Shown here in pieces: positions 31,487-42,390 of a stretch of DNA of 64,000 bases. The translations under genes were made by a program, and so were the position numbers. How positions within the stretch are numbered: position 1 is the first letter of the stretch; every line of letters starts with the position of its first letter. Under the pieces are notes generated by a model. That model saw only the letters and a program-made list of their open reading frames with translations. It had not been told where the DNA came from and did no database searches. Origin of the DNA: Schistocerca nitens (lineage: Eukaryota; Arthropoda; Insecta; Orthoptera; Acrididae); contig NC_064614.1 of the NCBI RefSeq assembly GCF_023898315.1, positions 498,248,109-498,312,108 of the forward strand, written 5' to 3'.

Positions 31487-32640
31487 GAACACTTCAAGTA
31501 CAGGATAGTTTTGGAAAAGACCCAGCTTTACGTGATCAAGGGGGTAGACTCTCGGAGCCTGATCGAGGCAGTGCACAAGGAACTCACCTCCCTCGGATGG
31601 GAGTGCACTCGTGTAAATCGAATGACAGAGTTCGGCACAGCGAGACCATCGCACAACTACATGGTGGAGCTGGCCGACACGGCCATGTCCCGCAACCTGC
31701 TGAAGTTAAAATTATTTCCTCACATGGTCGTCAATGTAGAAGTCTACAACACGCCGCGCACCCGCCAACAATGCCACAACTGCCAGCTTTGCGCACGCGG
31801 GTATCCGATGCGGTCTCGCTCACCGCTGCCTCAAATGCGCTGGTGGTCACACGACACAACAGTGTAAACTCACCAACTCAGCACCACGCACATGCGCCAA
31901 CTGTGGTGCGGCCCATCCAGCCAACTACAGGGGATGTACTGCGTGCAAAGATGCTTTGAGGCGCAATATAGCAAAACACACAAAAGCAACCGCGACCACA
32001 GCTCCGAAACCGCCCCCGCGCTCAGTAAGGAGTGGAATATCCTTCGCTGGAGTGGTCGCCGTCAACCCCAGCAGCGCTGGGAGGTCAGAGGAACCTCGGA
32101 GCTACAACACCCAACACCACACTCGCACCGGATGCATCACACAGCACAAATAACAACAACACCCTACCTCCTGAGATCGCGGACTGCACAGCCCACCACA
32201 TACCACAGAAGAGGCACCAACACAGGGACAGCCACAACGCCAGAGAAGGAGAAGGCGAAACAACAGGAACAGGAGAGACACGACCACACCACAACAAGCA
32301 CACAGACAACAGGACACCAATACGCACGAACACAATTCGGACACCAACACATCGACCCACACAACACATCCACTCGCCACGGAGACCTCTCAGACGCCCA
32401 CAACCGTCACTCAGACAGCTGACACAAGCCAGTCCACACCAGAAGCCAACACGAGTACCACGGCCGCCAACACAACCAACAAGTCACAGATCGGCAGGTC
32501 CAACATTACCTCAACATTCCGAAGAATAATGGAGATATTATTCCCCAGACTCACGACCACTGAAGTAGTCATGAAGATTATGGGGTGTGTCTCACAACTC
32601 TTCACGCAGTTCATGTCGGCCTCGCTCAACTGGACAAGCA
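31487..32640 (+). pseudogene. Jockey-type LINE ORF1, C-terminal half with CCHC zinc knuckles
   Basis: Resumes after the Tc1 element with F-K-Y-R-I-V-L and G-V-D-S-R-S-L-I, the conserved pre-knuckle domain of Jockey ORF1 proteins. Then come CCHC-type knuckles near 31771-31960: C-H-N-C-Q, then in a shifted frame C-L-K-C-A-G-G-H-T-T-Q-Q-C, and C-A-N-C-G-A-A-H. After that there is a long T/H/Q-rich low-complexity stretch and a C-terminal hydrophobic segment (M-K-I-M-G-C-V-S-Q-L-F) near 32560-32640. These knuckles bind RNA. At least two frame changes are present. Confidence 0.82.
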
Positions 32641-32667
32641 TACAAGCCACTATTTACACCAATACAT

Positions 32668-35270
32668 GGATAACACGCCACACCAGCCCCGAAACGCAGA
32701 CGCTAACAGAAACACACAGGTCCTGTTTCGGAATGCCAACAGCATCGCAAACAAAAGAGCCGAAATGGTTGCGTTCATGGATTGAAAGGGTATGCGAATC
32801 GCCCTAGTGAACGGAACACTGCTCACGCCTCACAAACAGCTAAACATCCCAGGCTATTGCGTTTATCGTACCGACGAGCGGACAGAAATACATAGAACAC
32901 ACGAACATCGAGCTCCCTTCTCTTGAGAGTCTGGAGCCCACGGTCGTCACGGTCAAGTTCGACGGAGCCAACACAGCTCTGGTATCGCTGTACAGTCCTC
33001 CCAGAAACATACTAACACGCGATATCAGCACAGTTCTCAACATACCTCCACGGGTAATCACCGCTAGAGATCTAAACGCAAAAAACACCGACTGGAACTC
33101 ACGGATACATACCTCCAACAGCCAGAAACTATACGAACATGCACTAGGCCGAAACTACACTATACTTGGGCCGGACGTTCCCGACAGAGGCCAGACGTGT
33201 TAGACATAGTTCTTATCAATAGTATCATATGCACACTCAACCTTATGGTTGAAAACGATCTGGACTCAGACCACATACCTAAAATACTATACACGGAAGA
33301 AACACTGCAGGACACACAACCAGGCAGGATACTGAACTACAAGCGTGAATTGGACCCTGTTCAAGGAAACGCTTGATAGTCGTATTCCGGACATCCATGA
33401 AGTTAACAACACGCAACAAATTGATAAGGTGGTAGAGGCTCTTACAACTGCCGTCAAAGACGCAATGACTGACGTCATTCCATGTACAACACCAAAACAA
33501 CAGTCGATGGCCCTGCCCCAGGAAATCCTGGGCCTTATCTCAATGAGGAACCGCCTCAGGAGATACTGGCAGCGTACCAGGCGCCGGTTCTATAAATTGC
33601 ACGTCAACAGACTCCAGGGTATAGGGACAAAATGCAAACTTTTCGAAACGAACAATGGGGACAGAAACTCGCATGTTCTGGCGTGTGGAAGCTAGCCAGA
33701 CACTTTACCAGGGAGAATCATTACATTTCCACTCTACAGGGACCAGACGGCCCAGCTTACTGCGCGATGGAGAAGGCAGAGCTTACGGCCACAACACTTG
33801 CAGAGTCTTTCATGCCGAATATGGCTCCTGCACACTTGAAACGGACCTGGAGGTTACACGACGACTTGTAGCCCAACCCCTGCGCGACGAAATTAGATGC
33901 ACTAGTACAAACGAAATTACATGGGCTATGAAGCATACCAATGCTAGGAAAGCCCCTGGGCCTGATGGTATTCAAAACTGTGTCCTCCAGGATTTCACGG
34001 ATAGAGCCGTAGAATACCTTGCACACATAACGAATGCCACCCTAAAACACCAACATTTCCCTGACTTTTGGAAGGCGGCCAAGGTTCTGATGTTCAGGAA
34101 GCCAGGGAAAGACCACTCCCTCCCACAAAATTACCGACCCATCAGTCTGCTGTGTTCGCTCAGCAAGATTGTTGAGAAGGTAATACTAAAACGCATCACT
34201 AGGCACTGCATAGCAATGGCACCATAAGACTGGAGCAATTCGGCTTTAGGAATCACCACTCAACAACACAACTCCTCTGCAGAGTCGAACACACGGCTAC
34301 AACATGAATAAAGTCATAGAAGCCGTGTTCCTGGACGTCGAAAAAGCTTTCGATCGTCTTTGGCACAACGGCCTTATACGCAAACTAAGCGAAGCTGGTT
34401 TCCTGGACGGACTCGTACCTCTCATACACTCATATTTCACGAACAGATGTTTCAAAACTGACGTACAGGGCAAGCAATCGACACAACACGGTATCCAAGT
34501 TGGAGTTCCCCAGTGAAGCACCCTGTGCATTAACGACTTCCTAGCAACACAAAACACGACGTTAGCCATATACACGGATGACACAGCTATCCTTGCGCAA
34601 GATTGTAAACCGTCGAACATTAATTCACGAGTACAGACGGCACTCAAAACTGCCGAGTCTTGGTTGGAACGATGGCGTATTATTAAAGTAAACGTCGACA
34701 AGTGCGAAGCAGTTCTGTTCACATGAAGACCGAAACTACTGCGCAAACATCTGCAATGTAGACCGGTAACAATACATACACGCAAAATGCGTTTCCGAGA
34801 GAAAATCATAGGTCTCGGTGTCTGGCTGGACCGGAAACTTACATGCGTGGACCACACCGAATACGTTACCAAGAGAACGCACGCGAGGCTCAAACAGTTC
34901 TACCCAATGTTCAACAGGGAAAGCACACTGAATAGGAGGGTGTCGAGGTCCATATACACGACACTGATTAGACCTCTGATGACGTACGCAGCTCCCTTCT
35001 GGGGATACGCAGCTCCTACACGCCTGCGCCGCCTGCAGATCATACAGAACAAAGTGCTACGCATCATTAGCAACGCTCCACGCTTCACTCGCACCGTGGA
35101 TCATCACGATGAATATCAGCTTGAAACTCTCAAGAAAGTATTCAAAAAACATACGCCACACGACTATACAGGAACTCGAGACACTCGAACAATCCTTTCA
35201 TCCTTACTCTGGGAAACTAGGATCATATTCATAGGTGGAAGGATAAGCGGCCAAAGACACTACTAGCTAG
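32668..35270 (+). pseudogene. Jockey-type LINE ORF2 (endonuclease plus reverse transcriptase), broken
   Basis: Starts at the ATG at 32668, where the text reads V-L-F-R-N-A-N-S-I-A-N-K-R-A-E-M, the usual N-terminus of the APE endonuclease in these LINEs. A stop follows at 32783-32785. Endonuclease pieces continue to about 33300, with D-L-D-S-D-H-I near 33258. The RT runs from about 33900 (A-R-K-A-P-G-P-D-G-I, P-G-K-D, N-Y-R-P-I-S-L-L) through E-Q-F-G-F-R near 34235, the block A text near 34330 (D-V-E-K-A-F-D-R), and Y-T-D-D-T-A-I near 34573 as the catalytic box. 34787-35266 is the connection domain (Y-A-A-P-F-W-G-Y, Q-N-K-V-L-R-I-I). Many stops make it non-functional. Confidence 0.87.
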
Positions 35271-35970
35271 GGCATAAACACCTATGGAAACTAACATACA
35301 CCAACAAGCGACAAAAGTCAGCAAACCCTTGCATTCAGCAAAATTGACTGGATAAGCCAGCTGCTATTAAAGCCGACCAGCAGGCTACGGCAGGGAAACC
35401 AACGAGCTCGCACACTGATGCACAAACAAATCGCCAACATCACCCTACACTGTGCATCTGATATATGACCTATCGGACACAAAACGATGATGCACCTTTT
35501 TCAGGTATGCTGACGCTGACCCAGATACCAACACCGGACCCAGCGGTAGCATTCGAGTAACAGCACCGCTCAACGTCAAAGGTATCGACATGCATGATAC
35601 CCACTACTAACAAAGCCTCCCTCCTGTCGCATGCAGCAAGAGATCCGCTACTGCTCTTACCACCCGACCTAACTATCGCAGAGGCTTTTTCCCCTTGGCT
35701 CTTGCCTTGCCAGTTTTTTTCCTCTGCCCTTCAAACCGCTACCCTTCGTTCGACTTCGGCCCAATCTATCTCCAGATGAACACGTACTAATAGTTAACCT
35801 TAACCAGACCAGATGTACGCAAACATCGCAGTACCCAAATACTGCGACACCTCACTTTAGTGAAAACTAACCCTTATACAGATATGGCAGTAGACCTTCT
35901 GAGTTGGCCTCATGCCGGTGTGGGCGTGGAGGGGCACCACCTCTAAAAAAAAAAAAAAAAAAAAAAAAAA
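35271..35970 (+). other. 3' UTR and poly(A) tail of the Jockey-type LINE
   Basis: Non-coding sequence ending in 25 consecutive A residues (35946-35970). The A run marks the 3' end of the retrotransposed RNA. Confidence 0.85.
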
Positions 35971-36070
35971 CTGTTGAAAGCTCAGTGACTTTGAACGTGA
36001 ACTAGTCATTGCATGTCACCTGAATAACCATTCCATCAGGACTATCCCAGCGCTTCTAAAGCTTAAAATA
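35971..36070 (+). mobile_element. Tc1-type element, right fragment of layer 1
   Basis: The text 'gaaagctcagtgactttgaa' and 'ctagtcattgcatgtcacct' is the start of the coding part of a Tc1-type family, the same family as the partial copy near 40580. Similarity fades after about 36070. Confidence 0.6.
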
Positions 36071-37016
36071 CTCTTTGTGGAAGATCCATAACTGTTGTTA
36101 CAATTTTTCATGACGAATAGATCCGCTCCAGTTGTACTTGATCAGTCCTTTATTTGGATAATGTCGTACACCCGACCCAGTCATCAGGATGTAAATCGCA
36201 TATTCAGGTGCTACAAAAAAATAAGGAAAAGTAAGAGGGATTCTTCATAAAATTAATTAATATTAAAAGGACCCTTAAAAACGTGAACATCAGGTTATAC
36301 CTTGACTGCGTACCAGTCATGTAAAAAATGCAGCAGATTTATCTAGTAGCATGCGAGATCCCGTGCGGGTGAGGCGTGAAAAGATTTTCTGAGTCAATCA
36401 GTACCGCACAGGGTAAACGGACACTAACGGGAAAAACATGAATGTAACAACAGATAAGCGCACAATGCCAGTCTAATGTAACCTCTGAACCAACTGCGAA
36501 CGACTAGCCATGTGGCATAGGTTTAAGAAATTAAAATGAAGGCATAAAAGCCAAAGACTGCCAGTTTGTGACCCACAGTGTAGCTTATCATGTAGGTGCC
36601 CAGCCCGCTGCATATCATAGAAACCCAGCAAGAGCTGTCAAAGACTGCCGCGCGTAGCGCAGTGAGAATCCTGTATACACATCCACCATCGTAACTTGAA
36701 CCGCGGGTGGGAGGGACCATCGACAAAATCGTAGCTAACAAACACGGCGGCACCTCCACGTTTCCTCCCAAACGCCGTCCGCTACTAAAAGCGCCAACAC
36801 CACCTTACTTATGCATGACCCTAGCTAAGACAGGCCTAGTACAGAGCAAACAATAAAAGCAAGACATGCAACGTAATATGCAGATGAGAAGAAATAAAAA
36901 CAAGAAAGGCATAATGAAATCGTCAAGAAATGAAAGTAATAGAACCATAGTACAAAATATGAAATTAATAAAACCATAGTACAAAGTATAAAAGGGGCCA
37001 AACCGGCATATCACGT
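36071..37016. other. Unassigned sequence
   Basis: No recognised gene or element. ORFs at 36523-36771 and 36805-37080 on the minus strand have no motif I recognise. Confidence 0.5.
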
Positions 37017-37028
37017 AATAGTGGAAGA

Positions 37029-37215
37029 ACTTTTTGGAAATTGGTGGTAAGATCTTATAGGACCAAACTGCTGAGATCATCGGTCCCTAAGCTTACGCAC
37101 TACTTAATCTAACTTACGCTAAGGACAACACACACCCATGCCCGAGGGAGGACTCGAACCTCCGACGGGGGGAACTGCGCGGACTGTGACAAGGCGCCTA
37201 AGACTGCGCGGCGGC
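37029..37215 (-). mobile_element. SINE of a diverged subfamily, minus strand
   Basis: The 3' body aligns loosely with the main SINE body ('gtccttagcgtaagttagat', 'agggaccgatgatctcagca'), while the head has B box 'ggttcgagtcc' and different flanking arms. It is flanked by the perfect 12-bp duplication AATAGTGGAAGA (37017-37028 and 37216-37227). Confidence 0.92.
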
Positions 37216-37359
37216 AATAGTGGAAGATATGTCAATATACAGAGTACGTCATATTAAGAATACAGGCTGTGGATGCAGGTAGTGTAACGCAGGGTAACCT
37301 ACATACTCATGGTGCATAAAATCTCCAGGGCGGGGAAGCCAGCGTTACTACTAAACTCC

Positions 37360-37387
37360 AAAAAAAAAAAAAAAAATAAAAAAAAAA
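37360..37387. repeat. A-rich run
   Basis: Sixteen A, a T, then ten A. It could be the poly(A) of an unrecognised insertion; no matching element body was identified upstream. Confidence 0.7.
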
Positions 37388-37689
37388 TTGCATAGTTGCA
37401 AAGTTATACATTAGGTTCTAAGCAAAGGGACAATAAATTATGTACAACCCATTAAAAGAAAACTTCAACTTAGTTTTGAAAACATGCAACACCATACTGT
37501 TGACATGACACCCAGCCTCTAGATCAGGGGCGAAATGTTACAGATACAACTTATGCGAAGATGACCAAATACGACAACCTATTGTAGTGGAGACCGCTGT
37601 AGACATTGCAAATAGTTGCTGAGCATTCCTTTATGTTTAAGTGTGGTTTGCTCCTTGAGGCTACTGTCTGGATGCTGAAAATTTAGGTT

Positions 37690-37930
37690 TCATGATTTCT
37701 AACTTTTCCAAAATGTTAAGTGCCTGTGCTTTTGATTGTGTAAACAAAATTTCTAAGTCAGCTTTATGTTACGCAAGCTATGCATATTGCGTGCCAAATT
37801 CACTTAGGATAACGAGTGTCATCATGTTTTCTAAACCTAGTCTGAAAACTTCTCCCTGTCTGCCCGATATATCGAAACCCACACTGTGGGCACTCTTACC
37901 GTAAATACCAGCATAATTACACGGACGTAG
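37690..37930 (-). pseudogene. Penelope-like GIY-YIG endonuclease domain remnant
   Basis: Read leftwards from about 37910, the text gives C-P-Q-C-G-F-R-Y-I-G-Q-T-G-R-S-F-Q-T-R-F followed by K-H-D-D-T-R-Y-P. The Y-I-G half of the GIY-YIG motif, the following R in the Q-T-x-R-S-F-x-x-R block, and the K-H are the conserved parts of the endonuclease joined to Penelope RTs. The upstream G-I-Y/G-V-Y strand is degraded and stops follow. In Penelope elements this domain nicks DNA for priming. Confidence 0.75.
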
Positions 37931-38039
37931 TATACGCTCCTCATGATGGATCTAACGTTGCCGAGTAGTGATTTACCACCAGAAGGAGGTTCTTGCTCAT
38001 TGTTAATTCGTCGTTTTATAACTTTGCAGCTTCATATGT

Positions 38040-38190
38040 TTTTCTTTAATGTATGTAGCTCTCTGATCAAAGTTTGTATTTGACTTGTAGGTCTGAAGAT
38101 GACTACAGTTGTGGTCGAAACCGGTCACCGGAATAAATAATTTGTGATTAAGACTGTTTTTGGTAATTTACATTAGTAATAATATTGATC
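38040..38190 (+). other. Penelope-type terminal sequence with a hammerhead-like motif
   Basis: Contains CTGAAGA (38093-38099), a possible stem GACTAC/GTGGTC (38101-38106 with 38111-38116), GAAA (38117-38120) and a small hairpin CCGG-TCA-CCGG (38121-38131), then 'aataaataatttg' and 'aagactgttttt'. Order and spacing fit the CUGANGA / stem II / GAAA / stem III core of a hammerhead ribozyme, a motif reported in Penelope-like elements. The base expected to be U after stem III is A here, so activity is doubtful. A related terminal piece lies at 58030-58100. Confidence 0.5.
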
Positions 38191-38213
38191 ACTGTTTGTT
38201 CCCACAATGCATC

Positions 38214-38362
38214 CTGATTTAGGTTTTCCGTGACTTCCCTACATCATGCCAGGCAAATGCCGGGTTGGTTCCTTTGAAAGGGCACCGCTAACTTCCTTCC
38301 CTAAACCAATGAGACCCATGACTTGGCGGTTTGGGCTCTTCCCCCAAACGACCCAACCCCCC
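38214..38362. repeat. Interspersed repeat fragment
   Basis: The block from 'gatttaggttttccgtgact' through 'caaatgccgggttggttcct' to 'cttcccccaaacgacccaac' is one I associate with a common dispersed repeat in locust DNA. It is non-coding. The family assignment is from recognition only. Confidence 0.5.
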
Positions 38363-38444
38363 TCCCCCTAACTTTGCCCGTTATTTCTAAATACAAAAAG
38401 CGCGAAAGAGCGAGGATCACACTCAACGACACTCAAACATCTCC

Positions 38445-39214
38445 CTAATTTATCGGATATGGGACCAAGTGAGGGATTCTACCATAGTTCTTCTTGGCCG
38501 GCTCATCGTCTAGCCTGAGATGGGTACTACTCACCTTTCCCTTAATTTTTTTTTGTTTCATCTTTTTTAAACAAATCTTCGACAACCTTAGTTGCATAAC
38601 CGTTCCTCTGTGCCATATACTTAACGGCCTGTAATTCTTTTTCCGCAGCACTAGGACTCCACGGGATTTCTAACATCCGATGGAGCAATGGACCTTAAAG
38701 CAGCTATTTTATAGGATTTAGGGTGCTCGGACGAGCTATGAATCAGCGTATCAGTTGTAGAGGATTTACGGTATACATCAAATTCAAGATTACCGCCCTT
38801 CAGAGTAATACAAAGCTCGTGGAACGATAAGGTGCCATGAATTGCATGCCCCATTGTGAATTCAATATTCGGAGCTTGCCTATTAAGAACTGTATGCGTT
38901 GGGTTCATCTGTTCAGTACTAGCATAAAAAACTAGACTGACATCATCCACGTACCGTTTGTACTGCAGTAATCTGTGTTCAAAGTAAAAGTCGTCACTTA
39001 AAAATGTACTTTCCAGGTGGGACATATAAATTTTAGCAGTTGTGGTAGCTATCGGGGAACCCATTGCTAACCTCGTATGTTGCTGATATGTATTATCTCC
39101 AAATCTAATGTAATTATACGTAAGGGTTATCCCTAACAGTTTCATAAATTCGTTAACATAGTCACCCTCCAGATTACTAAAGATGCGTAAGTTGTCTTCA
39201 GTAAGAGATAACAC
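38445..39214 (-). pseudogene. Penelope-like element reverse transcriptase, partial
   Basis: The main open piece, 39214-38651 (187 residues), contains L-A-M-G-S-P-I-A (RT block B type), then K-R-Y-V-D-D-V, the catalytic Y-V-D-D box, then F-D-V-Y-R-K-S-S-T-T-D-T-L-I-H, a signature typical of Penelope-type RTs. 38651-38445 continues the thumb/linker in another frame. The N-terminal fingers are missing and the frame is broken after 38651, so the copy is dead. This class of RT is related to telomerase and differs from the LINE and gypsy enzymes elsewhere in the window. Confidence 0.88.
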
Positions 39215-39300
39215 GTCAGGTATTGGGACGCTAAGAGTACATATTTCTTACATCGAAGGATGCTGTATTAGCATCCGTAGGTATTGCAATATTTCTGGCT

Positions 39301-40251
39301 TAGTCAGCCATCATATTAGGCTCCAAGAAGCTGTTCCCAGAGCAGTGGAGATGCAAGAAGTATATAGATGACGAAATGTGGTGTGAGGTACCTGTGACAG
39401 ATAGATTCGGTACCACTCCCGTGAGAAAGACCGCCTGCATAATGCTACTGCTCTGTGATTGGCTGCTGTGTTCGGAGCAATGGCACCAAAACGTTAAAGT
39501 ATAGTTATTATTATTAGTTAAACTACTCATTGGAATGACTTCACCTTTTAATATAAATATCTCTGAACAGCTGACTATCAATCAGTCATTTTAGAATTAT
39601 TAAAAACAATTTAAATCAAAAACAAAAGACTGACGAAATTGCAGACGAAGCACATCTGAAGCGTTCGGGTCGCGCCTTTTCTGGTATGGCGCGCGAAGTG
39701 TTTCGGGCTGTTCGTCACTCTGGATTAAGCAGTCGAGAAGAACAGACATGTTGACTGTCGTAGGATGTGTTTCCAATTTTTATTTAAGTTCCTGTTCGTC
39801 ACACTGGATTAGGCAGTCGAGATGTACAGTCATGTTGTCTGTGGCAGGATGTGTTTGCCAGTATTCAGTATTAAAAGATTCACTCCGGTAATCATGAGGC
39901 ACAGACACGTGCCACAAATAGTGTAAACATACATTTTCGTAAACATTGTGTTTGATCATGTACTTTGCTGTAACAGACGGTGTTGTATTAAGATCATGTA
40001 GTCTTCTCGTGTGGCTATATTAAAATACGCGAGTGGCATCCCAAAGAAGTGATACGTTATTTCAGAACAGAACCTCGCTAAAAGTCAGTCTCAGCCTCAA
40101 GATACAGAACCTACAACCTGCGTGCTGTTTTCTGCGCTGGGGACATCAACTTGAAGACAGCAGGTTAGTGAACTATAACAGAACCTTCGTATTCCACACA
40201 GTGCAGTGGAAACAACTAGGCGCCTCACGTGTACCGCATGCACAGAACAAA
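39301..40251. other. Unassigned sequence with a two-unit tandem repeat
   Basis: No gene recognised. It contains the 84-bp-spaced duplication annotated at 39708-39860. Confidence 0.5.
39708..39860. repeat. Two-unit tandem repeat, 84-bp period
   Basis: 'ctgttcgtcac' ... 'ctggatta.gcagtcgaga' ... 'acatgttg.ctgt' ... 'aggatgtgttt.cca' occurs at 39708-39775 and again at 39792-39860, with about ten differences. Confidence 0.85.
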
Positions 40252-40261
40252 TGTGCTCAGT

Positions 40262-40455
40262 TCAAAAAATGTGTGTGAAATCTTATGGGACTTAACTGCT
40301 AAGGTCCTCAGTCCCTAAGCTTACACACTACTTAACCTAAATTATCCTAAGGACAAACACACACACCCATGCCAGAGGGAAGACTCGAACCTCCGCCGGG
40401 ACCTGCCGCACAGTACATGACTGCAGCGCCTCAGACCGCTCGGCTAATCCAGCGC
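40262..40455 (-). mobile_element. SINE of the diverged subfamily, minus strand
   Basis: Same subfamily as 37029-37215 (B box seen as 'gactcgaacctcc' on the plus strand; body 'ccctaagcttacacactact'). It is flanked by the 10-bp duplication TGTGCTCAGT (40252-40261 and 40456-40465). Confidence 0.92.
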
Positions 40456-40635
40456 TGTGCTCAGTGACACGTCATCTGCAGTAATGCAGAGGAGGTAAAG
40501 GAGGATGATCGTTATTAACACAAACAATCAATTCATTCTTCCTTTCTTGCCGTAGTATCTAAACCCGTTGCAGGCATTTAATAACCGCCTCTTCTAAAGC
40601 TGCTCAAGTCGACTGTTGATGATGTGATTGTGAAG

Positions 40636-40825
40636 GCCGGCCGGAGTGGCCGTGCGGTTCTAGGCGCTACAGTCTGGAACCGCGAGTCCGCCACGGTCGC
40701 AGGTTCGAATCCTGCCTCGGGCATGTATGTGTGTGATGTCCTTAGGTTAGTTAGGTTTAAGTAGTTCTAAGTTATAGGGGACTGATGACCTCAGAAGTTG
40801 AGTCCCATAGTGCTCAGAGCCGTTT
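40636..40825 (+). mobile_element. tRNA-headed SINE (class II head), plus strand
   Basis: Head from 'gccggccggagtggccgtgc', B box 'ggttcgaatcc', 3' end 'gtgctcagagccgtttt'. It is flanked by the perfect 11-bp duplication TGATTGTGAAG (40625-40635 and 40826-40836) and inserted in the Tc1 transposase. Confidence 0.95.
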
Positions 40826-40836
40826 TGATTGTGAAG

Positions 40837-41840
40837 CGGAAATGCGAGGGAACAGACATAGCTAAATCAAAACCATGTACCGACGGACAGAGGCCATTAA
40901 GAAGGATAGTTGTGAAAAATTGCATGAAATCATCGGAAGGGATCAGTCGCGAGTTCTAAAGTACTACCACTAGTCCAGCTAGTACAATGACTATGCGAAG
41001 GGAGTTAAAAAAAAATGCCGTCCAAAGGTCGAGAAACTCCTCGTAAATCACAGGTTTCTGTAGTTAATGCTAAGCGATGCTTGAAGTGGTGTAAAGAGCG
41101 ACACCACTGGACATTGAGTGACTATCAGCGAGTGATTTGGTGTGATAAAACGCTCTGTACCATGTTTGGGTGGGCTAATGGCTGGAGGTAACTGCCGTCA
41201 AGTGTAGTACGAAAAGTGAAGTACGGAGGAGGTGGTGGTGGTACGGTAAGGCGGTGTTTTTCGTGGTTCGGATGTGGTCCTTTTACTGTGCTAGAGACAA
41301 CGCTAAATACAGAAGGATATGAACACATTTTACAGTACTGTGAATTGCGTACAGTGAAGGAGACGGCGATTGTATCAGCATGATAGTGCTTCCTGTCATA
41401 AAGCAATATCTGTAAGGTACATGGACAGCCCTAGCCAGAGTCCCGATTGAACCAAATGGAACACCTTTTGGAAGGTTCAAATGGCTCTGAGCACTATGGG
41501 ACTTAATTTCTGAGCTCAGCAGTCCCCCTGAACTTAGAACTACTTAAACCTAACTAACCTAAGGACATCACACACATCCATGCCGGAGGCAGGATTCGAA
41601 CCTGCGAGCGTAGCGGTCGCGCGGTTCCAGACTGTAGCGCCTAGAACCGCTCGGCCACTCTAGCCGGCCCTTTCGGAAGGGTTATAATGCGACATCGCAC
41701 CAGACCCCAGCTCCAACTGCACTACCTTCTCTGGTTTCGAATCTTATGGCAGAAGGGGTTGCCATTCCTCCACAGACATTCAGGTACATCATTGAAAGTA
41801 CCCCCGGCAGAGTTCAAACCGTCGTTAAGGTGCACACCCC
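40837..41840 (+). pseudogene. Tc1-type transposase, broken
   Basis: Blocks in order on the plus strand: the end of the N-terminal DNA-binding region near 40610-40870 (on both sides of the first SINE), K-R-C-L-K-W-C-K near 41068, then W-C-D-K-T near 41138, where W-S-D-E-S is usual, so the first catalytic aspartate remains. Q-H-D-S-A-S-C-H near 41373 covers the second. S-P-D followed by a stop lies near 41440, where the third acidic residue should be, so the D-D-E triad is lost. A second SINE interrupts it at 41476, and the C-terminal residue text continues at 41681. It is inactive. Confidence 0.8.
41476..41668 (-). mobile_element. tRNA-headed SINE (class II head), minus strand
   Basis: Full-length copy. 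It is flanked by CCTTTTGGAAGG (41464-41475) and CCTTTCGGAAGG (41669-41680), a 12-bp duplication with one mismatch. It lies within the same Tc1 element as the SINE at 40636. Confidence 0.93.
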
Positions 41841-42390
41841 ACATTAGTGTCACTAACGGGTGTCCAGTCGTAGACCCCCAGCGTTTTGAATGGATCCTGT
41901 TGGTAATCCCAACATCCGTGAGACTCTGAAATTAGTCGATATTGGCTTTTTTTCATCCACCACAGCACTAGGATTCCACCGCACCCATCTTTCTGTTAAC
42001 AGTTCTGAGAGTGTAATGCCGCCAGTTCCCCCATGTACTGTCTCCTGAGCAATTCGTTGACAGGCTATCCGCACAATACAGCTGTTCAAGGGTTTGCCTA
42101 CTCAGTAGGCGTTGCCCTAGCGGAATCCAAAGAGGCAAGCAGTCTACTTCTTTATCTACGTCTGCATAAACAAGTGGACCAAAATACGTGAAAAATCACA
42201 AACACTACACATTACCATGCATGCTACGGTACAGGAAAACCGTTGCCATTCAAAACAGCTTCCAGTCGTTTCGGAATGGATAAATGCTTGTAGTGTATGG
42301 TTTTTAAGTGAATCTTTTACAGGTATTCCTCAAAAATAGTGGCAAGTTCAGATAACCATGATGCTGGTGGATAGCGATCACACGCATTTC

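Larger units (their letters stand above)
20849..35970 (+). mobile_element. Jockey-type LINE with poly(A) tail, split by a Tc1 element (layer 2)
   Basis: Left part 20849-21617 (5' region and start of ORF1) and right part 31485-35970 (rest of ORF1, ORF2, 3' UTR and an A run at 35946-35970). Taking out the Tc1 element at 21618-31484 brings the two ORF1 halves together at a TA dinucleotide. Net length is about 5.25 kb, a normal size for a Jockey LINE, so the element is close to full length although its ORFs are damaged. Confidence 0.85.
37600..39300 (-). mobile_element. Penelope-like element, minus strand, with other repeats inside
   Basis: An RT of Penelope type (39214-38651, continuing to 38445) and a GIY-YIG endonuclease domain (about 37930-37690) lie in the correct order on the minus strand. 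The 0.5 kb between them contains a plus-strand Penelope-type terminal piece (38040-38190) and another interspersed repeat (38214-38362), which look like later insertions or rearrangement. Element boundaries are not defined. Confidence 0.75.
40575..41880 (+). mobile_element. Tc1-type element, partial, carrying two SINEs
   Basis: Same family as the layer-1 fragment at 35971. The recognisable transposase text starts near 40580, is split by SINEs at 40636-40825 and 41476-41668, and the C-terminal text ends near 41840. No TIR was located, so this copy is truncated or eroded at both ends. Confidence 0.75.

Noticed and set aside
32085..32403. Cys-rich minus-strand ORFs (92-94 codons)
   Set aside because: Antisense of the Thr/His/Gln-rich low-complexity part of Jockey ORF1; Cys and Val richness is a strand artefact.
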